Of a stretch of DNA of 64,000 bases, positions 35,101 to 43,363 are shown in pieces (position 1 is the first letter of the stretch; each line of letters begins with the position of its first letter). The notes below the pieces were generated by a model. It worked only from the letters and a program-made list of their open reading frames with translations, did not search any database and was not told where the DNA came from. The position numbers and the translations under genes were made by a program. The DNA is taken from assembly GCA_958439205.1 (NCBI GenBank), contig OY288189.1, positions 3,177,001-3,241,000 of the forward strand, in the 5' to 3' direction. The DNA comes from an uncultured Allorhizobium sp. (GTDB lineage: Bacteria > Pseudomonadota > Alphaproteobacteria > Rhizobiales > Rhizobiaceae).

Positions 35101-37622
35101 CCGACGCCAGACCCGAGACCGGGTATCAGACACCAGGTTCGGCGATCCGGCTGCACCATCAGCTGGATGCGATCTGGGGATCGGGGCGCGGATGGCAACG
35201 GTTTTCAGCCGTGAACCACAATGTCGTCGGCATGCGCTTCATGGTGACGGCGCTTGTGTTCTTCGCGATCGGCGGCGTGCTTGCCATGCTGATCCGGGCG
35301 CAGCTTGCCTCGACCAACAGCGCCTTCCTCGATGCTGCCCAATATGCCCAGGTCTTCACGATGCATGGCGTCATCATGATGTTTCTGTTCGCGATCCCCT
35401 TCTTCGAGGGGCTGGCGATCTACCTGTTGCCGAAGATGCTGGGCGCACGCGATCTCGCCTTCCCGCGCATGTCTGCCTATGGCTACTGGTGTTATCTCTT
35501 TGGCGGATCGTTCCTGGTCGCGGCACTCATCTTCGGCATCGCGCCTGATGGTGGCTGGTTCATGTATACGCCGCTCTCCTCGCGGCCTTACTCGCCCGGC
35601 ATCAATGCCGATGTCTGGCTGCTCGGCATTACCTTTGTCGAGATCTCGGCGCTGTCTGCGGCGATCGAGATCATGGTGACCATCCTGAAGGTTCGCTCAC
35701 CGGGCATGTCGCTCACCCGCATGCCGATCTTCGCCTGGTACATGCTCGTGGTGGCGGCGATGATGCTGATCGGCTTTCCGCCGCTGATCCTGGGCTCGAT
35801 CCTGCTCGAGGTGGAGCGGGCCTTCGACCTGCCCTTCTTCGACCCGACGCGGGGCGGCGATCCGCTGCTCTGGCAGCATCTATTCTGGCTGTTCGGCCAT
35901 CCCGAGGTCTACATCATCTTCCTGCCTGCAGCCGGGGCGCTCTCGACAATCATCCCGGTTCTGTCTCGCACGCGGCTCGAAGGTTACGGCCTGATCGTCG
36001 CGGCGATCGTCGCCATGGCCTTCCTGTCCTTCGGGCTGTGGGTCCACCACATGTATACGGTGGGCATTCCGCATGTGGCGCTTTCCTTCTTTTCGGCGGC
36101 AAGCGCGCTGGTCGCCATTCCGACGGGGATCCAGATCTTTGCCTGGCTTGCCACCATGGCGCATGGCAAGCCGCGCTATTCGATCCCGATGCTGCATGTC
36201 TTCGGGTTCTTCTTCGTCTTCGTGGCGGGAGGCCTGACCGGCGTCATGCTTGCCATGGTGCCTTTCGACTGGCAGGCGCATGACACGCATTTCGTCGTGG
36301 CGCATCTGCATTACGTTCTGGTCGGCGGCTTCGTCTTTCCGATGATGGCGGCGGCCTATTACTGGCTGCCGCACATCACCGGGCGGCAGCCCGTGCAGCA
36401 TCTGTCGAAGCCTGCCTTCTGGCTGATCTTTATCGGCTTCAACGTCACCTTCTTCATCATGCACCTGACGGGCCTGCGCGGCATGCCGCGGCGGGTCTTC
36501 GAATATCCGCAGGCGGCCGGATGGGAAGTGTTGAACTTCATCTCGTCGGTTGGCGGCTTCGTCATGACCATCGGCTTTGCGCTGGTGGCGCTCGACCTGA
36601 TCATGCTCATTCGCCACGGCCGACCATTTCGCCGTGATCCCTGGGAGGCCGGCACGCTGGAATGGGCAACACCCACGCCGCCGCCGTCCTATAACTTCGG
36701 CTCCCTGCCGCATATCGACCGCCGCGCCGATGCGCTTGAGCCGCGCAGCCTCGGCCCGGAGCTTGCCGCTGGGCGTGGCTATCTTGGTTTCGTGCGCAAT
36801 GGCTGGATGGAAACGCTCACCGTCGACATGGTGACCGGGCGGCTCGACCATGTCGTCGTGCTGCCCCGGCCGACCTATCTGCCGCTCTGGACGGCGATCG
36901 CAACAGCCGTCTTCTTCGCGAGCCTGCTGACCAAGCTCTATTGGCTGACACCTGTTGCCCTCGTCGCGGTGATCATCTTCTTCTTCCTCTGGACGCCGGA
37001 TACTGGGCTGAAACAGGAGATCGGCCCGCTGGAAGTTGGCCTTGGCGAACGGGCGCTGCATCACCAGGAAGTGGCACATCCGCCCTCCTGGTGGGCGGTC
37101 GTCTTTGCGCTTGCGGCGGATGCGACGGCCTATACGTCGCTCATCTTCGGCGCATTTTTCCTCTGGCTTTCCGCCCCGAACTGGCCGCCGCCGGATGTCG
37201 ACTTTACCTATGTGCTTCCCTCGGTGGTCGGGGGACTGGCGCTGGTCACCGCCGCCGTTGCCGGCCGGCTTGCCAACGGGACACCGGGCCGGACGGTCAT
37301 GAGCCTCTCGCTTGCGCTTGCAGCCCATCTCACAAGCGTTGCAGCCGTTGCTGTCATCCTGATGTCGATCCCGGCGCCGACGGGGCATGCCGCCTCAGCC
37401 GCTGCTTTTGCGGTTGCCGCTTATGTGGTACTGCATGCAGGCATCGGGGCAGTGCTGGCACTCTATGGGCTGTGGCGCTGGCGGGCCGGGTTTATCGGGC
37501 CGGCGCGGGTGCTCGATCTGCGGATCGGACAGCTCTGGCACGACTATACGGCGGTCGCTGGCCTGATAGGGCTCGCCTTCCCCTTCGTGCTGCAGAGCCT
37601 GACCGGGATCGGAGGGCAATGA
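35097..37622 (+). CDS. Cytochrome c oxidase subunit I-III fusion
   Basis: An 841-aa fused protein. Subunit I (about 1-560) has the heme ligand in FTMHGVIMMF, CuB His and cross-link Tyr in GHPEVYIIF, the HH pair in WVHHMYTVG, and the last two heme ligands in HDTHFVVAHLHY; it lacks nothing needed for catalysis. After a linker (about 560-640) a reduced subunit III follows with about six helices (HHQEVAHPPSWWAVVFALAA onward). This CoxN-like oxidase would be an alternative to the main aa3 enzyme. It is translationally coupled to subunit II. Confidence 0.9.
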   Translation: MTDARPETGYQTPGSAIRLHHQLDAIWGSGRGWQRFSAVNHNVVGMRFMVTALVFFAIGGVLAMLIRAQLASTNSAFLDAAQYAQVFTMHGVIMMFLFAIPFFEGLAIYLLPKMLGARDLAFPRMSAYGYWCYLFGGSFLVAALIFGIAPDGGWFMYTPLSSRPYSPGINADVWLLGITFVEISALSAAIEIMVTILKVRSPGMSLTRMPIFAWYMLVVAAMMLIGFPPLILGSILLEVERAFDLPFFDPTRGGDPLLWQHLFWLFGHPEVYIIFLPAAGALSTIIPVLSRTRLEGYGLIVAAIVAMAFLSFGLWVHHMYTVGIPHVALSFFSAASALVAIPTGIQIFAWLATMAHGKPRYSIPMLHVFGFFFVFVAGGLTGVMLAMVPFDWQAHDTHFVVAHLHYVLVGGFVFPMMAAAYYWLPHITGRQPVQHLSKPAFWLIFIGFNVTFFIMHLTGLRGMPRRVFEYPQAAGWEVLNFISSVGGFVMTIGFALVALDLIMLIRHGRPFRRDPWEAGTLEWATPTPPPSYNFGSLPHIDRRADALEPRSLGPELAAGRGYLGFVRNGWMETLTVDMVTGRLDHVVVLPRPTYLPLWTAIATAVFFASLLTKLYWLTPVALVAVIIFFFLWTPDTGLKQEIGPLEVGLGERALHHQEVAHPPSWWAVVFALAADATAYTSLIFGAFFLWLSAPNWPPPDVDFTYVLPSVVGGLALVTAAVAGRLANGTPGRTVMSLSLALAAHLTSVAAVAVILMSIPAPTGHAASAAAFAVAAYVVLHAGIGAVLALYGLWRWRAGFIGPARVLDLRIGQLWHDYTAVAGLIGLAFPFVLQSLTGIGGQ

Positions 37623-37623
37623 G

Positions 37624-37959
37624 ATGAAGGCACCGGCATTTGTGCTTCTGCTTACAGGCTTTGTGATCTGGGCCGGCGCCTTCCTGTTGCTCTATGCCGC
37701 CCAGGCGACCGGCTGCCACCTCGGCTGGCACAGGATCGAAGTCGGACCGATCTCGGCGCTGCGGCTGTTGCTGGCGGCAATGCTCGTTCTGGTGCTGGCG
37801 CTGATCGGCGGGCTTCACTGGTACGGGCAGCGAGCGCTCGGTGAACCGCAGACGGATGAGGCGAAACTGCTGATAAAGATTGCGGGCATGCTGCAGGCGG
37901 CAGCCCTCGTGTCGACGCTGATCACCTATGGCGGGGTGTTGTGGCTGACCTTGTGTTGA
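37624..37959 (+). CDS. Small membrane protein at the end of the oxidase cluster
   Basis: A 111-aa protein with three predicted helices (about 4-26, 43-64, 88-110). It starts one base after the fused oxidase gene with a GGAGGG ribosome site, so it belongs to the same message and may be a subunit IV-like or assembly partner. No family recognised. Confidence 0.72.
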   Translation: MKAPAFVLLLTGFVIWAGAFLLLYAAQATGCHLGWHRIEVGPISALRLLLAAMLVLVLALIGGLHWYGQRALGEPQTDEAKLLIKIAGMLQAAALVSTLITYGGVLWLTLC

Positions 37960-37968
37960 GTTGGGCAA

Positions 37969-38448
37969 TCATCCCCGTCTAGCGGCATCGATCTTCGCCA
38001 CATCGATCTTGCCCATCTCCATCATCGCTTCGAAGGCGCGCTTCGCCTCCGCGCCGCCGGCGGCCATGGCTTCGGTCAGGGTTCGGGGCGTGATCTGCCA
38101 GTTGATGCCCCATTTGTCCTTGCACCAGCCGCAGGCGCTCTCGCTACCACCATTACCGACAATAGCGTTCCAGTAGCGGTCGGTCTCCTCCTGGTCTTCG
38201 GTTGAGATCTGGAAGGAGAAGGCTTCCGAGTGCTTGAAGGCGGGGCCGCCGTTCAGCCCCATGCAGGGAATGCCGGCGACCGTGAAGTCGACGGTCAAGA
38301 CGTCACCGGCTTTGCCCGAGGGATAGTCGCTCGGGGCGCGGTGAACGGCCTTCACCGCTGAGTCGGGGAAGACGGTCGTGTAGAAGCGGGCAGCCTCTTC
38401 GGCGTCGCGGTCGTACCAGATGCAGATGGTATTTTTCGGCAATTCCAT
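37969..38448 (-). CDS. VOC-family protein (PhnB/UbiG-N type)
   Basis: A 159-aa vicinal-oxygen-chelate protein. The pattern ICIWYDRDAEEAARFYTTVFPDS (residues 8-30), the FTVAGIPCMGLNGGPAFKHSEAFSF central strands and the CGWCKDKWGINWQITP motif match the PhnB-like / 3-demethylubiquinone methyltransferase-associated group, usually of unknown substrate. GGAGGAG precedes the ATG. It lies 22 bases after a small hypothetical gene on the same strand. Confidence 0.85.
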   Translation of the reverse strand: MELPKNTICIWYDRDAEEAARFYTTVFPDSAVKAVHRAPSDYPSGKAGDVLTVDFTVAGIPCMGLNGGPAFKHSEAFSFQISTEDQEETDRYWNAIVGNGGSESACGWCKDKWGINWQITPRTLTEAMAAGGAEAKRAFEAMMEMGKIDVAKIDAARRG

Positions 38449-38470
38449 GGTTTCTCCTCCCAAGAAATTC

Positions 38471-38770
38471 CTAGTGGTTCCACGCGATGCGATACCAGAT
38501 GGGGACCCCGTTGCGGACGACTGCAACACCCAGATTGCCGATCAATATACCTGGCTCATAGACTCTCGACCGAGCCAGCCAGAGCTGGTCACCTGGCTGC
38601 ATACGATCCAGCAGGGTCATCAATTCTTCTTCTGGACTAGGCATGCGGTCCCGCAAATCATTGGGAAGAAGGCCGCCGATCAACTCCATGTGCCAGGCGC
38701 GATAGTCCTGCGGCGTCGTCTCCTGCAGGAGCTCAATATCTTCAGCGGTGACGGCACGATCAGTCTGCAC
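38471..38770 (-). CDS. Small hypothetical protein
   Basis: An unrecognised 99-aa soluble protein without signal or membrane segments. Its middle (PEEELMTLLDRMQPGDQLWL) is helical and acidic and its end is a beta-rich GNLGVAVVRNGVPIWYRIAW. It is probably co-transcribed with the VOC gene. Confidence 0.6.
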   Translation of the reverse strand: MQTDRAVTAEDIELLQETTPQDYRAWHMELIGGLLPNDLRDRMPSPEEELMTLLDRMQPGDQLWLARSRVYEPGILIGNLGVAVVRNGVPIWYRIAWNH

Positions 38771-38918
38771 TGCAAGACCCTAGCATATGCGCTTTGCTCG
38801 GTAGTCTAGCCCACAAGAGACCAGTTCGAAACTGGATGTCTGAGTGCTGATCGCTTGAATGCATTGCCCACGGTGAACGCGAGCCGCGCCCCTCAGAAAG
38901 CTACCGCAATCATCCTGC

Positions 38919-39968
38919 TTATTGCGGGATCGGCGCTCTCATCGTGCAGACAAGGCCGGTCGGGAGGTATTCGACACTGACCTGTCCGTCGAAATCGGCG
39001 GCGAATATCCGCGAAATGAGCTTCGAGCCGAATCCTTCCGTCTTCGGCAGATGGACATGCGGTCCGCCGCTTTCCTGCCAGACGAACTGGAAGGCTTCGT
39101 CGGGATTGTCCGCCTTGCGATCAACCTGCCAGCGAATATCAATCTTGCCATTGCCATCGGAAAGCGCGCCGTATTTCGTCGCGTTGGTGGCAAGCTCGTG
39201 GATGGTGAGCGCCACTGTCAAAGCGTGTTTGGCGGTCAGGTCGAGGTCGTGACCGGAGATCGAGAAACGCTGCTCACTCTGCACATGCGGGCGCAGCGCG
39301 TTTTCGACAACTGCACGAATTGGTGCATCCTGCAGGGCCTTCGTCGAAATCATGTCATTGGCCTCGGCGAGTGCCTGCAAGCGGCCGGTAAAGGCATCGC
39401 GACGATCGCGGATATCGTCGCCTTTCAGCGTCTGACGAGCGATAGCGCTAACTACGGCGAGCGTGTTTTTGATGCGGTGTTGTAGTTCACCGTTTAGAAG
39501 CTCAAGCCGCTGCCGGGCGTCGGTGACGTCGGAGATGTCCTTGGATATCGACAGGATGTGGGAGGGGCTGCCATCGGCGTTGAAAATCGGCGCCACCTGA
39601 ACATCCCAGAAGCGGCTGTTGCCCTTCACGGTGTTCGCTTCACCCACAAAGCGGGAGGGCTTTCCGGCAATTGCCGCTTCCACGGCCTGCCTGGCGGCAG
39701 TGTTGCCATCGCCACTCCAGAAGTCCGGCCAGGGGCAGCCCTTGAGCGGCGCGAAATCGTCGACTTCCATGACCCGCTTGCCGCCTTCGCTCATGAACTG
39801 CAGGCGGCCCTGGAGATCGAGCACCTTGATGCAGTCACCGCAGCCACTCAGGACCGCCGCGAGAAGCGCATCGTTGCGGACCAACAGCGGATCAGCCGCC
39901 GTCAGTTCGCCTACCATGCTGTCAACGGAACCAGCCGTTGTTGTGGACTGCATCACAGGGTCAGTCAT
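38919..39968 (-). CDS. PAS-HWE sensor histidine kinase
   Basis: A 349-aa cytoplasmic kinase. One PAS domain (about 32-150, IKVLDLQGRLQFMSEGGKRV ... ILSISKDISDVTD) precedes the HWE module: phospho-accepting His164 in LQHRIKNTLAVVSAIARQ, the HELATNATKYGAL N-box (about 250) and the WQESGGP motif (about 300). HWE kinases are typical of Rhizobiales and often sense light or redox through PAS/LOV. No flavin-binding cysteine motif (NCRFLQ) is present, so it is not a LOV sensor. There is no response regulator beside it. Confidence 0.9.
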   Translation of the reverse strand: MTDPVMQSTTTAGSVDSMVGELTAADPLLVRNDALLAAVLSGCGDCIKVLDLQGRLQFMSEGGKRVMEVDDFAPLKGCPWPDFWSGDGNTAARQAVEAAIAGKPSRFVGEANTVKGNSRFWDVQVAPIFNADGSPSHILSISKDISDVTDARQRLELLNGELQHRIKNTLAVVSAIARQTLKGDDIRDRRDAFTGRLQALAEANDMISTKALQDAPIRAVVENALRPHVQSEQRFSISGHDLDLTAKHALTVALTIHELATNATKYGALSDGNGKIDIRWQVDRKADNPDEAFQFVWQESGGPHVHLPKTEGFGSKLISRIFAADFDGQVSVEYLPTGLVCTMRAPIPQ

Positions 39969-40075
39969 TTTTCATATCAGCCCAATTGAGACAGAAAATC
40001 TCTGGCGGAATCCTTGCTATCAAAAACGACAACTAGCAACCCAGAAACGTCACTCCGGGGCACGTGAAGGCTCCG

Positions 40076-40315
40076 TCAGTTCACGGTCAGGTCTGCCGTT
40101 TCGCCGAAGGCAATGATCAGCTTGGGGCTGGTCATGTCACCGCTCTCCTCGTCGACCTGGATGGAATAGGCGGCGACGCCAAGGTGGCGGGCGGACATGG
40201 CGGTGGCGATCTTTTCAGCCGAGGCGGCGCTGGAGGCCTGCCGCATCTCGCCGGGCACGATGTTGCCCCGGTTCTTCTTGAACGGCAGGACGATGAATTT
40301 TTCGGAGAGAGACAT
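40076..40315 (-). CDS. Small conserved-looking hypothetical protein
   Basis: A 79-aa soluble protein, start MSLSEKFIVLPFKKNRGNIV, with an AGGAG ribosome site. Alternating strands and one helix (SSAASAEKIATAMSARHL) suggest a small folded domain. I recognise no family. It stands alone between the kinase and DUF2155 genes. Confidence 0.65.
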   Translation of the reverse strand: MSLSEKFIVLPFKKNRGNIVPGEMRQASSAASAEKIATAMSARHLGVAAYSIQVDEESGDMTSPKLIIAFGETADLTVN

Positions 40316-40539
40316 GGGAGAACTCCTGTTCGTTCGCTTCTTGTTCTCCCTAATGGGGAGGAAGTCAACCACGAAGCGTCTTGCAGTTGAGGCGTTGGAA
40401 GGAGCCGCTGTCGTTGATCCGAGAACCCTTGTTCTCCGGTCACAGACCGGTCGAAGGGCGGTTTGCGGGAAAAACACGTGCCGCGCCCGGTGGTCCGGGA
40501 TCGCAGCTATCGCGCCTGACTTGGCCGACCTTGATGGCC

Positions 40540-41259
40540 TCAGAAGAGGCCGACGCCCGGAGGTGGGGTCACGGGGGTCGTCGGCGGCGGCAGGGGCTGG
40601 CCCTCAGGGACCAGATCGTCCTGCTGCAGGATGTCAGCCTCCGGCAGAGGACCACCGATCACCTCGTTCGGGACTTCGACAGGCGCATCGAGCGGCGGCA
40701 AAGCCGTCTGGTTGGGATCTCCGCCGGGGACCGTCGCTAGAGATGGGTCCGTGGCGGGCTGTGTCGGATCCGTGGTCGGTGCCGGCGCTGTAGCGGACGC
40801 CGGCTTGGCGGGCTCAGGAGCCGGCTTTGCCACGGCCTCGACGCCCGGCGGCGGCGGAACCTCCGACGTCGTCTTGCAGCCGGTTAGCCAGACGTCATAG
40901 ATCGGGTGTTCGACGGCGTTGAGTGCCGGGCTATCGGCAAACATCCAGCCGGAGAAGATGCGGCGGATCTTGCGGTCGAGCGTGATTTCATCGACCTCAA
41001 TGAAGGCGTCGATCTTCTGGGCTTCGCTTTCGTCCCGCGAATAGCAGATCTTCGGCGTCACCTGGAGGGCGCCGAACTGGACCGTCTCGTTGACATAGAC
41101 GTCGAAGGTGGTGATGCGGCCGGTGATCTTGTCGATGCCGGCGAATTCGGCGACGGGATTCTCGAGGCGGGCGGCATCGGCCTTGCCGGCCAAGCCGACT
41201 GATGCCGCGGCGGCAAGTCCGACAACCGGAACGGCCCATGCCCATGCACTCAATTTCAT
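40540..41259 (-). CDS. DUF2155 exported protein
   Basis: A 239-aa protein. After a signal peptide (cleavage after ADA, about residue 28) comes the DUF2155 domain (about 45-130): FAGIDKITGRITTFDVYVNE, CYSRDESEAQKIDAFIEV and RRIFSGWMFADSPALNAVEHP with two conserved cysteines. The last 100 residues are a Pro/Ala-rich disordered tail. The gene is a constant neighbour of NDUFA12 in alphaproteobacteria, and a link to complex I or the envelope is sometimes guessed but not shown. Confidence 0.85.
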   Translation of the reverse strand: MKLSAWAWAVPVVGLAAAASVGLAGKADAARLENPVAEFAGIDKITGRITTFDVYVNETVQFGALQVTPKICYSRDESEAQKIDAFIEVDEITLDRKIRRIFSGWMFADSPALNAVEHPIYDVWLTGCKTTSEVPPPPGVEAVAKPAPEPAKPASATAPAPTTDPTQPATDPSLATVPGGDPNQTALPPLDAPVEVPNEVIGGPLPEADILQQDDLVPEGQPLPPPTTPVTPPPGVGLF

Positions 41260-41317
41260 CGTCACGCTCGCTTTCGTGGATCCACTGGCCCAAATCGACC
41301 GGAAGCCAGATACAAGA

Positions 41318-41339
41318 AGGGCCTCGTTCAAGAGGCCCT
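41318..41339 (-). terminator. Terminator of the NDUFA12 gene
   Basis: AGGGCCTC paired with GAGGCCCT around a six-base loop, followed on the minus strand by TTCTTGT, 28 bases after the stop. Confidence 0.6.
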
Positions 41340-41366
41340 AATGCCGGATTATGGCCAAATCGGGTA

Positions 41367-41765
41367 TCAGCCGCCCGGCGTCCATGCATCGTAGTCGCCG
41401 GTGACGCGCGGACGCTCGCCGGCAGCGGAGATCGAACCCTGCGGGCGGTAAGCGGCAGCCGTGCCGGTCTGGTTCGGGCGATGCGCCTTTTCCCATTCGC
41501 GCGGCTTGTAGTCTTCCTTAGACGGCGGGGTATCGGTGCGATAATGCATCCAGCCGTGCCAGCCGGAGGCAATCTTCGAGGCCTCTGCGTAACCGTTATA
41601 GATCACCCAGCGCTTCGGCTGGCCCCAGCTCGTCATCGGGCCTTCGTAATAGACATTGCCGAACTCGTCTTCGCCGACGCGCTTGCCGTGACGCCAGGTG
41701 AAGAAACGCGTGCCCATGGTCTGGCCGTTCCACCAGGTGAAGATCTGCAAGAGAAACTGCTTCAT
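41367..41765 (-). CDS. NDUFA12-like complex I accessory protein
   Basis: A 132-aa homologue of mitochondrial NDUFA12 (B17.2), an accessory subunit of NADH:ubiquinone oxidoreductase that alphaproteobacteria share with mitochondria. Hallmarks: TWWNGQTMGTRFFTWRHGKRVG (10-31), DEFGNVYYE, RWVIYNGYAEASKI, and WHGWMHYRTDTPPSKEDYKPREWEKAHRPN split over 69-97. It faces the same way as DUF2155 just downstream. Confidence 0.92.
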   Translation of the reverse strand: MKQFLLQIFTWWNGQTMGTRFFTWRHGKRVGEDEFGNVYYEGPMTSWGQPKRWVIYNGYAEASKIASGWHGWMHYRTDTPPSKEDYKPREWEKAHRPNQTGTAAAYRPQGSISAAGERPRVTGDYDAWTPGG

Positions 41766-41873
41766 CGTGTATCCTTGGGCAATTAACGCAGGCCGCAGAA
41801 CGGCCTTGTCGAACCTGTCTCGCTTATGCCGCCTCGCCCGGCTGTTGTCCAGTGATTCCCCGTCGCACCCCCG

Positions 41874-42341
41874 TCATTTCAGCTTCAGCTTGAAGCCGAT
41901 ATGGGAGGGCGTGAAGCCGAGCCGCTCATAGAAGCGGTGAGCGTCGGTGCGCACGGCATTCGAGGTAAGCTGTACGAGACGCATGCCGTCGGCGCGGGCC
42001 TTCTCGATGGCGAAATTGATCATGACCGCCCCAATACCCCTGCCCCGCATGTCGGCCCGTGTCTGCACGGCCTCGACGATCAGAGAGGATGCACCCCGCG
42101 CCGTCATGGTGGTTGTCACCATGGTCTGGAAGGTGCCGACGACTTCGCCGTGGAGCTCCGCGACATAGAGCGTTTCATTCGCAGACGTGGCGATCTTGCG
42201 GAAGGCGGCGTTGTAGTCGGGCAGCGCCTGTAGATCGGTGGTATCGCCATGGCCGCCGAGCGGGTCGTCGGCGAAGAGGGCAATGATCGCCTCCAGATCA
42301 TTCTCGGTGGCTTCCCGGATCGTCGCTGTTTGCACTTGCAT
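41874..42341 (-). CDS. GNAT acetyltransferase
   Basis: A 155-aa GNAT. The acetyl-CoA loop is TRADMRGRGIGAVMINFAIE (about 93-112), after ASSLIVEAVQ, and the C-terminal QLTSNAVRTDAHRFYERLGF is typical of the family that includes phosphinothricin-type and aminoglycoside-type enzymes. Substrate unknown. It is divergent from the cysteine-rich secreted protein at 42399. Confidence 0.85.
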   Translation of the reverse strand: MQVQTATIREATENDLEAIIALFADDPLGGHGDTTDLQALPDYNAAFRKIATSANETLYVAELHGEVVGTFQTMVTTTMTARGASSLIVEAVQTRADMRGRGIGAVMINFAIEKARADGMRLVQLTSNAVRTDAHRFYERLGFTPSHIGFKLKLK

Positions 42342-42398
42342 GCCTACCCTGTCCTTGCGCTAGTTAGGCTTTCCATAGCGATCCCGGGGGACTTCTTG

Positions 42399-42833
42399 AT
42401 GACAGGCTTGCGACGACTGGTGACAATTCTGTGCGTAACCCTTTCTGCCATGGCGGCCGAAGCTCAGGAGGGCGGACGCAAGGCGATTGCCTATGTGCAG
42501 GCGCCGGAAATGAGCTCGGGGCTCTGCGCGGAAAAAGATGCCGCCAGCGCCATCGACTGCGCCGTCAAGCAATGCATCGAGGGCGGCGGGACGGTCGAGG
42601 ATTGCCAGGTGAATGCTGTCTGTTCTCCTGGCAACTGGAGCGTCGATATCTTCATGATGGCCGATGGCGGGCCACACTGGCACCAATTCTCTTGCGGCTG
42701 GCAGACGAAGGAACTCGCCATCAAGGCCGCCGACCTCGCCTGCAGCAATGCCAAGGAAGACGGTCTCATCGAATGCACGGCCGTGCAGCTGATCGACGAA
42801 GACGGCAAGGTGACGGAACCGCCCTTCAACTGA
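42399..42833 (+). CDS. Secreted cysteine-rich protein (DUF4189-like)
   Basis: A 144-aa exported protein: signal peptide to about residue 23 (AEA), then about 120 residues with seven cysteines in a pattern (GLCAEKDAASAIDCAVKQC, GGTVEDCQVNAVCSPGNW, FSCGWQTKELAIKAADLAC) that resembles DUF4189-type repeats, which probably form disulphides. Function unknown. A terminator follows at once. Confidence 0.72.
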   Translation: MTGLRRLVTILCVTLSAMAAEAQEGGRKAIAYVQAPEMSSGLCAEKDAASAIDCAVKQCIEGGGTVEDCQVNAVCSPGNWSVDIFMMADGGPHWHQFSCGWQTKELAIKAADLACSNAKEDGLIECTAVQLIDEDGKVTEPPFN

Positions 42834-42851
42834 GCGAAAGGCAGACAAGAA

Positions 42852-42877
42852 AAAAGCCGCTCACTTAAGCGGCTTTT
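42852..42877. terminator. Bidirectional terminator overlapping the gatB-linked GNAT stop
   Basis: AAAAGCCGCT pairs with AGCGGCTTTT. It serves the secreted-protein gene and the convergent GNAT gene, whose stop codon lies inside the stem. Confidence 0.8.
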
Positions 42878-43358
42878 CCATGATCACAGCCTCGATCCCG
42901 CTGTCGGGACCACCGCAATTCTTGGTCCGGTCGACCTCGACGAAATCATGCGCCTCATAGAAGGCGATCGCGCCGGCATTCTCCGGCTCGACTTCCAACC
43001 GCAGGATTTCAGCATCGGGAAAGCAGGTCTCGATCTCGGCGAAGAGATCGCGGCCGATGCCCTGGCGCTGGTGGTCGGGATGGACATAAAGCTGGTGCAG
43101 GATCGCGGTTTTGGTCAGCTTTTCCGACACGGCCGCGAAGGCCATGCCGCCGATCTGCTTGCCGTCGTCGGCGACGAGATATTCGCCACCTTTGACGTGA
43201 ATGCGCCGCTTGATCTCGGCCGGCGAATGCCAGGCCGCGATCAGCTCGGCGACCTTGGCCGGTCCGTAGAACCGGTCATAGGTCGCGTGGAAACTCTGCG
43301 TCAGCAGGGCGCGAAGCGGTTCGACATCCCGGTCGTTGGCCGTGCGGACGAAGAACAC
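42861..43358 (-). CDS. GNAT acetyltransferase downstream of gatB
   Basis: A 165-aa GNAT with a GTG start 5 bases after the gatB stop; the gatB end supplies a GAGGAG ribosome site, so translation is coupled. The acetyl-CoA loop is YVHPDHQRQGIGRDLFAEIE (about 91-110) and the end LEVEPENAGAIAFYEAHDFV is family-typical. Its substrate is unknown; the fixed linkage to a tRNA-amidating enzyme may be only historical. Confidence 0.85.
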   Translation of the reverse strand: MFFVRTANDRDVEPLRALLTQSFHATYDRFYGPAKVAELIAAWHSPAEIKRRIHVKGGEYLVADDGKQIGGMAFAAVSEKLTKTAILHQLYVHPDHQRQGIGRDLFAEIETCFPDAEILRLEVEPENAGAIAFYEAHDFVEVDRTKNCGGPDSGIEAVIMEKPLK

Positions 43359-43363
43359 CGATC

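Noticed and set aside
33853..35133. A 426-codon reading of the DUF2231 frame
   Set aside because: Only the last 168 codons look like protein; the upstream part is antisense to coxII, so the start was set at 34359.
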